This document shows, piece by piece, positions 35,597 through 45,997 of a stretch of DNA of 64,000 bases (position 1 is its first letter; each line of letters begins with the position of its first letter). Made by a program: the position numbers and the translations under genes. The stretch lies in contig CM059975.1 in the NCBI GenBank assembly GCA_030490835.1, forward strand, positions 30,164,133-30,228,132, given 5' to 3'. The notes beneath the pieces were generated by a model. That model saw only the letters and a program-made list of their open reading frames with translations. It was not told the DNA's origin and ran no database searches. Source of the DNA: Annona cherimola. Taxonomy: Eukaryota > Streptophyta > Magnoliopsida > Magnoliales > Annonaceae.

Positions 35597-35944
35597 GAGC
35601 TATGATACTATATAATATATTGTATACTAGTTTGCCGTAGATATTCAATTCTTTAAATTTATTTTGATTTTTTCTTCCTAAACATATTTTCTTAAGTGTA
35701 TTTAATTCATATACTAAGTTTTACTATTTTATAATACTTTTTACATATTTATTTCTGATTTTTAAAACTAAAAAATAAATATGTAAAAGTATTATAAAAT
35801 GGCAAAATTTAGTACATGAATTAAATACACTTAAGAAAATATGTTTATGAAGAAAAAATTATTAAAAAAATAAAAATAAAATTAAAAAATTGAATATTGT
35901 ACGGTAAGCTAATATACAATATATATTACATAATATCACGACTC
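35597..35944. mobile_element. Foldback element with perfect 9-bp target duplication
   Basis: 348-bp near-palindrome with ends GAGCTATGATACTATATAAT and TAATATCACGACTC. CTCAATACA flanks it on both sides (35588-35596, 35945-35953). Arms share ACTTAAGAAAATATGTTTAT and TAAAACTAAAAAATAAATAT with their complements. The layout is the same as family A but it lacks the GCACCCGGG hairpins. Confidence 0.85.
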
Positions 35945-35959
35945 CTCAATACATAGGAT

Positions 35960-36409
35960 TCGGCGCAAATTTCTTTTTTTTTTTTTCTTTTTGCGAAAAA
36001 ACAGCTGGATCGGGTGCATGCGCTCACTGCGATGGACCCATGAATAATAAGTTAATATGCAAAAAATCATAATATTTTAAATAATTTAATTATTGAAAAT
36101 ACAACCTTTTTATTGTTCTATCTTGAAATAAAACTTTATCAAATCTATTTTTCTTACAACGCAATCAATCATTCTAAGTAAAACTTAAATTTATTATAAA
36201 CTCTAATATTTTTTGAGTCATGATGTTCTCCACACATTTTTTTATCTTTTGACTTTTTTTATAGACATATTTTTCTAAGTGTATTTAATCAATATATTTT
36301 TACATATTTATTTTTAATTTTTAAAAACTAAGTTTTAAGGAGTGAAATTGACTAAAATACCCCTAAATTGATGATTTTTAAAAGTAAAAGATAAAAGAGC
36401 ATGATGATA
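35960..36409. other. Spacer with foldback-like half arm
   Basis: Contains GAGTCATGATGTTCTCC near 36215 and AAGAGCATGATGATATACAT near 36395 around a family A-type arm (TTTTTCTAAGTGTATTTAAT). Probably a decayed foldback copy. No gene. Confidence 0.4.
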
Positions 36410-36790
36410 TACATCATGATATATTTTAGGCTAAAATACAACATTCATTTATTTTATAATTAGTTATATTTTTTATTTTTTCATCATAAACATGTTTATC
36501 TATGTGTATTCAATCTATGTACAAAGTTTTGATATTTTACAATACTTTTACATATTTATTTTTAATTTTTTAAAAGTAATCAATTCCAAGGGCATTTAAG
36601 TCATTTTCCCTTAAAAACTTGATTTTTAATAAATCAAAAATAAATATATAAAGTATCATAAAATGAGAAAACTTTGTACATAGATTGAATACACTTAGAT
36701 AAACATGTTTATGAAGAAAAACCAAAAAATACAACTAATTATAAAAATAAATAAATATTGTATTTTAGCCTAAAATACATTTTAATGTAT
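36410..36790. mobile_element. Foldback element, variant ends
   Basis: Left TATATTTTAGGCTAAAATAC and right GTATTTTAGCCTAAAATACA with long complementary arms (ATAAACATGTTTATCTATGT / ACTTAGATAAACATGTTTAT). The centre is CTTGATTTTTAATAAATCAA-like. Target duplication not resolved. Confidence 0.65.
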
Positions 36791-37486
36791 ATAATCCGGG
36801 TCCAAAGATAAATCTGTAAAATAATTATAAAATGGTAAAACTTGATATATGAATTAAATACATATGCTAAATCATATTTATGCAAAACTCAAAAAATTAA
36901 TATAGGAGCCAACAAACGAGTAGTCAGGGTCAATTTTTATTTTAATTATTTGTTAAAGACTTGGTTTTAAGGCACGACAAACCTATTTTTACTTTTCATC
37001 ACATCTACATTTTATATCAATTTATAAGAATAAATAAGATTATCTTTATTTTTATTATAATTAAGTGGTAAAAAAAACTTAGTTCTATTACATAATAACA
37101 TTATACGAAAATGTGAACCTTAGATTTTTTTTTTTGTTTTGATTAGCATGTGAACCTCAAATTGAGGCTACCTTAATTATTAAATAACACCTAATCCACT
37201 TCTTTATCTAAAATTAGTTTATTTTATCACGATTATAAAAATCACTTTACCGACTGAATTAACATCCATATTACTTGTATTCAGTTTACAATGATTGCCC
37301 AGTTCAACTTAAGGCTCAATTTTGATGCAAATCTATAGTACCCATGGGTTGGGACGGTGGAGGTATTCAATTGTAATATCATATAACTTGGTTTATTTAT
37401 AGATGAATCAAAAAAGAAAATTAATAGCATCCCTAATAACATTTATATATTAAATTCCATTTATAATAGTTACGTGCCCATAAGTT

Positions 37487-37897
37487 GGGACCGCAATCTC
37501 CTGCGCCCGGGAGCAGGCAGCGCTCCCTGCTCCCTCCCGGGCGCACAAACCTCTTTTTGTTTTATTTTTTTTTGAATTTTTTTAAATGTTAATATAGGTG
37601 TATTTAACATGTGTATAAATTTTTACCATTTTTGGGGTATTTTAGATATTTATTTTTTATTTTTGAAAATCAGTGGCATTTTCGTAATTTAAAATTACCT
37701 AAAATGCCACTGATTTTCAAAAATAAAAAATAAATATCTAAAATACTCCAAAAATGGTAAAAATTTATACACATGTTAACTACACCTAGATTAACAGTTA
37801 TATGAAAAATTTTTGAAATAAAAAATAAAAAAAATAAGTATATGCGCCCGGGAGCAGGGAGCGCTGCCTGCTCCCGGGCGCAGGAGATTGCAGTCCC
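37487..37897. mobile_element. Foldback MITE family A with GCGCCCGGGAGCAG hairpin ends
   Basis: 411-bp near-perfect palindrome. Ends GGGACCGCAATCTCCTGCG and GCAGGAGATTGCAGTCCC. ATAAGTT abuts both sides (37480-37486, 37898-37904), and CCCATAAGTT can be read across both junctions. Each end holds a hairpin built on GCGCCCGGGAGCAG. The core is CAGTGGCATTTTCGTAATTT with its mirror. Among the best preserved copies in the window, hence young. Confidence 0.88.
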
Positions 37898-38297
37898 ATA
37901 AGTTGATTGGCGCTAAATTTTATTAAATACAAGTATTGAAAAATTCCTACGTAGGTCACTCCTTAAACATTATTAGATGCAAGTTAATTTGAAGGGTAAT
38001 TTCCAATAAGCATGGACTCGTATAAAATTTTTATACGTTTATCAGGCCTACGTAGATAAGGCCATATATACAAATTTTCTTTTTCAAATTTTAGCTAATT
38101 TATATGCTTTTCTATTTTTTATTTTTCAAAGTCAAAAAAATATCGATAAGTCAAAAAAATTTGAAACAATTGTGTATACTGATATAAATGAGGCCATAAA
38201 CATATTAAAAAAATTCTCAAATAAAATATATAGATCCCATCCCATGCACTTGACCTCATTTCCCATTCGAAAAATTCTAACAAAAGAGTATTAAAAA

Positions 38298-38543
38298 CGT
38301 ATGTATTTATATTTTAAAATATTTAGTATAAAAGTTTTTGAAATAAAAAAAATAAAATAAAGATTATGATAAGAAATAAAAAGAATAAAGTTAGATAGAT
38401 ATGTCGTATGAGTAGTTGAATAGAAATAATTGAAAAATATAGTAGTTATATAGAAAAATGTAAAAAAAATGATTAAAAAATAAGATAAATACAAAGGGTA
38501 AAAAATTTTGGATTGAAAAGTTTTACATATATCCAAATACATG
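38298..38543. mobile_element. MITE family B copy
   Basis: GTATGTATTTATATTTTAAA left, AAAAGAATAAAGTTAGATAG inside, AAAAGTTTTACATATATCCA right. Diverged but in the family order. Confidence 0.55.
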
Positions 38544-38725
38544 ATTAAATTTTTTTTTATTCTTTACCAAACATATGGTTGTCATATTTGAAACTAATGG
38601 GCTTTTCAAAAGTAGACCACATAATTTTTTCTAATTGTAGATTAGATTATGCATTTGCAAAATAAATGACACCAAGATGTTTTGTAAAAGTACAACTGTG
38701 GTAAAAAGTTAAGGGTAAAAATGTA

Positions 38726-39087
38726 GGGTTGCAGTCGCATGCACTCGGGTGCATTGAGCCTTAATGCACCCGGGTGTACTACACCTATTTTTTTAATTTT
38801 CTTTTTGAAATTTTTTTCATGAAGTTGTTAATTTAGGTGTATTTAACATATATATATATATATATCAATTTTTACCATTTTTAGAGACTTTTAGATTTTT
38901 AAAAATCAGTGACATTTTTAGTAATTTAAAATTACTAAAATGCCACTTACTTTTAAAAATAAAAAAATATCTAAAAATCTTCAAATTTGATAAAAATTGA
39001 TATATATATATATATGTTAAATATACTTAAATTAACCGTTTTGTAAAAAAAATTTCGAAAAAAAATAAAATAAAAATAGTGCAGCCC
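38726..39087. mobile_element. Foldback MITE family A, perfect 9-bp target duplication
   Basis: Begins GGGTTGCAGTCGCATGCACT and ends AGTGCAGCCC, flanked by AAAAATGTA on both sides (38717-38725 and 39088-39096). The left hairpin is GCACTCGGGTGCATT...AATGCACCCGGGTG; the right hairpin is lost. Core AGTAATTTAAAATTACTAAA at about 38919. ATATAT runs have grown at the mirror positions of both arms. Confidence 0.88.
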
Positions 39088-39486
39088 AAAAATGTAACCC
39101 CATGACATTCTAAACAAAGCCCGTAAGTTTCGCAAGTACTTGAAAACCTGATCGTTGATTTTTCTAGATTCTAAACACTCAATGAGATCTATTTTGACCA
39201 TGAAAAAACAATATCCATTTTGCAATATAAAATTAGAATGTGTATATTCTACGAAGACCCAAAATATACATTGCAAATATCAAAAAAAGAAAAAGAAAAA
39301 GTACACATTGCAAGTTCACAATGTAAAAAAAGCAAAATAAACCCTCTTCCTCTTCAAAGACCACCCCCCTCTTAAAGGATTAGCCGCTTCGTGTACTTTA
39401 ACCGTAGTCCGTAGCACCATCTTCCACCTCCATACAGACATTGTCCAGACCATTTTTAAAGAGGAAAAAAAAAAAAAAAACACTGC

Positions 39487-39571
39487 ATGCCGATTCCCGC
39501 CCGTCTCGCCAAATCTCTCACCCTTCCTTCCACCTCCATCATTCTTCAAGACATCGCTTCGGCGCGCAAAG

Positions 39572-39639
<68 letters not shown>

Positions 39640-42600
39640 ACATCTTGCTTTCTATAAAGATTACACCTTGCCAGTAATCTATACCTCATACACCACTTAA
39701 CAAGCTTACCCATCTCGTACTCCAAGTCGGCAACCCAAGCTTGGGCTTGGCCGGACTTGCCTTCTCCTGCTGCCGCAAAACAAATGTGGATATTTGCATC
39801 TAACATCTGGTAAGCAGCTGAATGAATAGAGTGTAATGGCTGCTATTTTAAAATAATAGCTAGTAAATACAACTACTTTATGAATGATGCATTTGAACAG
39901 AGTTAATCATAATCACAGTCTATGAAATGGGATTCAGCGGTATGGCGTTTTGGTCTGTCAGGTGTTGCTAAGGTAGTATTGAAGAAAGGGAAAACAAGGC
40001 TATTTCGTGATGGAAGCCCGATGGTCTATAGTGGAGCAGTTGATAGGATAATTGGGAGGCCTCTCCCAAAGACAGGTGATGTTGTGCTTGTAGCAGATGG
40101 GACAGAAAAGCCTATTGGATGGGGCATGTACAATTCGGTTTCGATGTTCTGTGTTCGGCTCATGCAGCTGGAAGAAGAGGCTGCACGGTATTGTAATGCG
40201 ATTCCCCACATATGCATTTGTTTTCATTGTGGTGATCCTGGCAGTTGTTGTTAATGCTGTTGGTTGATGGTGTTGCAGAGATCCCTCCAGTGCATTGAAT
40301 ATGGAGAAGCTTCTCGACAGAAGAATTGATGCAGCTGTCGAGTTACGGAAGAGCTTGGGGCTTCCATCAGAAGATACTAATGCCTACCGCCTCATCAATA
40401 GTGAAGGCGACAGGTGCACATCCCTCAATGGCACAATCTTTACATGAAGGGAAGGAACACAGGAATTGTCTCTGAAGCCTAAGTGTTAATTAGGAAGTCT
40501 GATACTTCATGAATTGCCAAAAAAGTTTGTATTTAGCACTTATTTCATCTCTTTGGTGCATTTTCTCGATGTCTATTGAAACATGGGGATTTTCTAAGTG
40601 TCTGCATACCTTCATACTAGAGCAGATGAATGTAATGTATGTACCTTTGGATATTTCAACCTTTTGTTGGCTTCCTTTATTGTTATTATCCACAAGCTAG
40701 TTGAGCACATTCACACCTGGACTGTCCTATTTCATATCTCATCCAAGAGCTAGTACCCTCTCTTCCATGTTTACTTCAATATGATGGATTTTGAAGGTCA
40801 AATATTTGCATACAAAAGGAATACACAATGAACTTGATCAGGTGCAAAAATCTAGCTGATGTAAAACTAAAAAAGAAGACCTCTCTTGCCCAAAAAACAA
40901 GGGAAGAAGTCGGAGACTTTCTTTTTTTTATTGAAATGTTTTCTCAGGTCTTGGAAATGGGGAATTATTAGTCTTTTATTGGATAATCAAACACTGGAGA
41001 TCTTGCTTGTCTTTGTTAACTATTCTGTTCCTTTGTTGCAGGTTGTCAGGCTTAATTGTTGATATTTTTGGTAATTTTGCTGTGGTAGCATCATCTGCTG
41101 CTTGGGTTGAGAAATACAGATCAGAAATAGAGTTCCATGTTAGTAGAGTAGACAAAATAAATTGTATAAAATGGAGGCCATCGGTTGATATCTTGAAAGA
41201 AGAAGGACTGGACTTATCAGAAGAAAGCAACTCAAGTTCAGTTCCTTCTGAAAGTGTGAAGGTAGAAATTACATATTTCAAGACTTTGTTCAATTGAAGA
41301 GTGTAATCAAATTGCACCTTTACTTTTGTTGTTATTGCATGAGGATCTATATGGATTCCAGAGCAACTAAAGTGATCTATGTTGTATTTTTGCTTTTTCC
41401 ATAGATTGGCAATTTCTTGGAAACTTATGCTATATACTTTTTGCAAGGTCAAGGAAAATGGACTTTGTTATGCAATCTCGTTGGATGGTCAAAAGACTGG
41501 ATTTTATGCAGATCAACGTGAAAACCGCCATTTCATACAATCCATTTCAAAGGACCGGGAAGTTCTTGACATTTGTTGCTATAGTGGTGGATTTGCTCTA
41601 AATGCAGCAAAGGGTGGTGCTACTCATGTGATTGGTATCGTCTTTCATGTTATCAATTCTCATGAAATTGGATTGTCTATTCTGAGGCAATAGTTCTTCC
41701 TGTTGGTGATTTAGAAATTTCTTGGCCTTGTTGGTCATCTACCATTTCATGTTCACTTCTGTAATTTTCATATAATCAATTCACTGTTGCTAATGCCACG
41801 AAGATGATTTCTCTCTATCAATTAACTGAATGTAATTGAATACATCTCGTATTAAATGAATCTAATTGAGTACATCTCATATCTATTTGTCAGGTATTGA
41901 TAGCTCATTGCCTGCCTTGGAGCTTGCAAAAGAAAATGTGCATCTCAATAAGCTGGATCCTACAAAAGTATCATTTCTTAAAGAAGATGCAACCCAGTTC
42001 ATGAAAGCAGCTGCTGCAAGAGAGGAATGCTGGGATTTGATCATTTTGGACCCTCCAAAGCTAGCTCCTCGAAGAAAGGTACCTCAAATCTGATTTGAAT
42101 TTTAAGCTCTTTCTATTCTCTATTTTTAACACCCAGTGAACTATTAAGGCCATCAAATTTTATATACTGGCTAGCTTTGCAACTTGTTGAGTCTGAGTTG
42201 TGGCACATGGTATTCATATGCTTAACTGATAGTTGGTCAAGATCAGGCCCAACCAATTGCTTAACATCAATATATATATATATAAGAAAATCTCCCATGC
42301 AATCGGTTGCATGGTGCAATCAGTTGGGTATCTATGTGGTACTAGCAGACCAGCATATAATAGATAGACTCCATTATACTAGCTTGGCTCTTGTGCTACT
42401 CGCTTAGATATGAAAATATCCAACCAACATACCTGAGGTGGCCTAAGCATCAAAACCTAATCCGATCCATTGAGAAGGAAACATATATGATATATGATAT
42501 ATATGAGCTGTTCCGGTGCAGCGGTACACTTGATCAAAAATGGGCCCCACACATATTAGAATGCAATGAAACTTTATACAATCATTTATCCATATATAAA

Positions 42601-45521
42601 TTTTATAGCAAATGGTTTACATGTTGAAAGAACCACTTTAAAGTTGTTATTTACATCAAACTATTTTATTACGTTGAATTTGTACCATTTTCAGATGGGG
42701 CCCATATACATATCTGATTGGGATGAAAATTAGTATGGTAATAGAATATATTATTCTAAATACAATGGGTGGAGTAGATTATGATTTGATGATCATGTGG
42801 GCCCCATTTCAGCGTGCTGCACCTGAATATTTCTGCCTGATCTTGGACCAGCCTGAGTAGGAAGACTAGTGTAGTTTCTTATTGTGATCCATGTGTTTAC
42901 ACTCTCTTGCAATTGAAACAATAGAATGCATGTTCAAATTCAGCTATACTATAATTCATGTATATAACCATCTGAAGTGCAGTCACCATGTCTCCAATTT
43001 CATGTTTATGTACGCTTTTCACACTTTACATTTCTACATTTGCTTATAAGGTGTGTGTGTGTGTGTGTGTGGCTTATTGATATCAATTGTGAAAAGATGA
43101 GCAATTGTGTTGAAGTACAAGTTTATTTTTCGTGTGTTCTTTTATTGGTATTTTGTTGACTCTTCTCACTAGAAAATTTTTTTAGTTTTTCCTCAGAGTT
43201 CTGAATTGGGATTTAAGAAGCTTAAAGACATGCTTAAAAAATAAGAGCTTAAAAAAGTAGCTACTTTATCTAGTATATTTCAAAGAAAATGCTTAATTAT
43301 TATGTCTGAAACTTAACAGATTTGGTGTTCGTTCCAGGTTTTACAAAGTGCGTCCAGCATGTATAAAAGTCTAAATTCTTTAGCTATGCAGATAACAAGA
43401 AGAGGGGGTCTCCTCATGACTTGCTCCTGTTCAGGAGCCATGACCCAAAGTGGCATGTTCCTACAAATGCTTCAGGCAAGTCTTGCAAACCAGATTCTTT
43501 AAATTAATTACTTTCAAGACTCGCTTATGGATGGTTATTGAACTTCTGATGCTTGAGCTGTCTTCCCACGCCTTCACATAATACCCCACTGACTCGGATT
43601 ATAATTCTAAAAGCAAAATCATTATTAAAGAACAGAAGCAACATGTATGCGTCGCTAAGCACATTTCTCTTAAGAAAAATACATCTCATATCCCATAGAG
43701 GGTTTTATATAAAGGTAGGTAGGTATATAGGCTGTGAATTTTTCTTTTTTAATGAGTAGGTTCTGTTTGTGTTGGCGAAGTCCAGATTTCGATTAGGATA
43801 TGCCACACCAGTAATGAAGTCCAAGATGTTATGGCAAGTCACGGGATCCTTACTTTTGATTTTTTTATATTTTTTATTATTACATAACATGGAGACCATG
43901 CCAGTCTCAGGGTTGAAACGCTTAATCACATGCATGCGTGCTAGGATGCGAACCACGATTTTTTTTTATATATATTTTTTTAGGATAACCACGATTTTTT
44001 AGTGTTATTTGATCCTGTAAATCTGTTTCTTCTTTGCACCATACTTCTTCGATATGCTGAGTTAATACAGTATATTTTAAGGAAAGACCTGCTGGTTATT
44101 CCCTTTTTTTTCATGGACCCTGCTGGTTATTCCTAATTTTGGCATCCTGTGGTCGACTTGATAACATGACTTGCAGGTTTTATTGTGATCACATGAATTT
44201 TTTTAAAATAAAAAATAAGAACTTATTTGGGAAACCAAATAAATGAAATTGGATGCTAAACCGTAGCGTCAGCATCTGAACTCATAGTGAAATTGTGTTC
44301 AGTGTTGTTTGCATTTGTTTTGGAATGTCTGACATGTGTTCTGCAGACAGGGCTCACTTGGCATCTCTTATGGCATATCTATCTTGAGTATTGATCATTT
44401 ACGCGGTCCGGAAATCAACTCTTTTTTGTTTTTTGTTTTTGTTTTTTATGAAAATGTTAATCTAGGTGTATAATATCTATAAACCAAGTTTTACCATTAT
44501 TAAAGGGGGGTTTTTGCATCTGTACCTATGCAGTTCATGCAAAATTGGAGGTGTGTTATTAGTTTATCAAAAATTGCAAGCTTATGTTTCTAAAATTGAG
44601 AGCATATCATTTTGGTAGTATTATGTTGCCGACATTAAGATCTTAAAAATGACAAAAATGCCTTCTAAATATTTAATTAAATTAATTGTTTTTTATTATT
44701 TAAAACATTTATTGAGTATATTTTTCTTGAATAGCATGCTTTTCGTTTGCAATGATTTTTATGATATTTGCAATAGAATGATGATTGAAAATGATAATTT
44801 TATTTGTTTAAGGGCATTTTAATCTTTTCCTTAAAATTTTTTAACGGTCAAATGACGTAACCTTAACGAAAATAATATGCCCACAATTTAAGAGAAACTA
44901 TCTAGTTATGCTAGCAAATTTTTAAAAACTAGCGACATGTCTGCAATTTCGCCTTTTTATGAAAATGTGTGTATGCATATATTTTTGGATTTTAAATACA
45001 GAGGTATTGTTTTCATTTGGGTCATTTGGTTTGTTGTCTAAATGATAAAAAATACCCCTACGTTTAAAATTCAAAAAAATTCATACACATTTTCAAAAAT
45101 GTACACCTAAATAAACCGTTACATTAAAAAAGTTTTAAAAAAGAAAGAGAATGCCCCCATTTCCAACCGGTTGAAGATGATCAATATCCATTTATCTTAG
45201 TTGCGAAGCAAACATGTGAATGTTTTAATCTTCTCTCTAAAAAAAAATGTGAATTTGGGCGGCTGCTAAGTGTACCACGCAACTGTACTTGATCATTGGT
45301 GATTGAGCTAAATATGGTAATTTGTCCAAGGCTCATTGTCACTTTCTTTGGCCATAAACGTTGAAAACTTTTCTTGTCAACTTCTTATTCAGGGAGCAGC
45401 ATCGATGGCGGGTAGAAAAATTACAGTTCTGCGCGAGGCTGGGGCAGCATGTGATCATCCCATGGACCCATCATACCCAGAAGGAGCATACCTCACAAAT
45501 ATCTTGCTTAGAATATTGTAG
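39487..45521 (+). CDS. RlmI-like PUA-domain SAM-dependent methyltransferase
   Basis: Eight exons: 39487-39571, 39962-40187, 40279-40413, 41042-41261, 41448-41634, 41894-42078, 43338-43475, 45393-45521; phases all agree, giving 434 residues. Related to bacterial RlmI (YccW), which makes m5C in 23S rRNA, so an organellar rRNA target is likely but inferred. Residues 1-28 are Ser/Thr/Leu/Arg-rich ([15 protein letters not shown]), a possible transit peptide. PUA RNA-binding domain about 29-100 ([18 protein letters not shown]). YADQRENR at 242-249. SAM motif [19 protein letters not shown] from 263. LDPPK at 336-340. TCSCSG at 374-379. Exon 1 is inferred from a frame and donor that join exactly to GVAKVV. 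Intron 7 has a GC donor. Convergent with the ALIS gene, 476 bp between stop codons. Confidence 0.92.
39574..39642. repeat. (CT)n(CA)n compound microsatellite in intron 1
   Basis: About 20 CT units followed by about 14 CA units, beginning at the second base after the exon 1 donor of the methyltransferase gene. It produces spurious serine-leucine and threonine-histidine frames. Confidence 0.95.
42507..42830. mobile_element. Second copy of hairpin-capped element, in an intron
   Basis: Starts GAGCTGTTCCGGTGCAGC and contains TTTAAAGTTGTTATTTACAT, ATTTTCAGATGGGGC, CATATCTGATTGGGATGAAA and AATGGGTGGAGTAGAT almost exactly as at 27950-28100. The terminal hairpins are reduced to single arms. Lies in intron 6 of the methyltransferase gene. 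Confidence 0.8.
43051..43072. repeat. (GT)n microsatellite
   Basis: About ten GT units in intron 6 of the methyltransferase gene. Confidence 0.9.
43476..43481 (+). promoter_or_regulatory. GC-type splice donor
   Basis: Exon 7 ends CTTCAG followed by GCAAGT, the strongest known context for a GC-AG intron (AG|GCAAGT). The next exon opens at 45393 after TTATTCAG and continues the protein in frame (MLQ then [10 protein letters not shown]). No GT nearby restores the frame with conserved residues. Confidence 0.75.
44440..45150. mobile_element. Composite of foldback arms around another repeat, intron 7
   Basis: Outer arms GAAAATGTTAATCTAGGTGT (44450) and TGTACACCTAAATAAACCGT (about 45100) are family A-like. 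Between them, from about 44508 to 44955, sits a segment with TTTGCATCTGTACCTATGCA and GCGACATGTCTGCAATTTCG resembling the TTTGCAAAT family C in style. Boundaries approximate. Confidence 0.4.
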
Positions 45522-45997
45522 ATGACAAAAGGAGTATAATCATAAATGCAGAGAGCAAAGCGATGAAATCACTCTTCCATTCTGCGGCCAGTTTCCAAGC
45601 TTTTCTGACTTTGAAGTTTGAACTGCATTTCCATGGACTTCTGAGTTTCAAAAGACTTCATCATGATAGATGGAGCTAGCACGTCAGATTTTGAGATTTC
45701 CACCCGGCTGTGATTCACTGATTATGATTGATGGATCATTGCAACTTGAGACACCACCATGTAGCTTTGAATTCAATTGTTTGTGTCTCACTTTGTAAAA
45801 AAGAAATAAATGTATTAATAAATGTATTTCATTGATGTTCTGCTATTTCAAGATCAAAATTCCAAAGGCAAATGCAACTAAAAACTGACTATAATTCACA
45901 TATATGGTCACGTGGGCATGAATCTGTGGCTTATGAGCTACGAATTCAACAGGAGGCATGATAATCATTTACGATTCGAAGGAAACATCCAAAGCAT
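45522..45997. other. Convergent intergenic spacer
   Basis: Only 476 bp separate the stop codons of the methyltransferase (+) and the ALIS gene (-), so their 3' untranslated regions probably share most of this stretch. No repeat or ORF of note. Confidence 0.6.

Noticed and set aside
39316..39806. Frames with (SL)n, (TH)n, (RE)n and (CV)n repeats
   Set aside because: Translations of the compound microsatellite in intron 1 of the methyltransferase.
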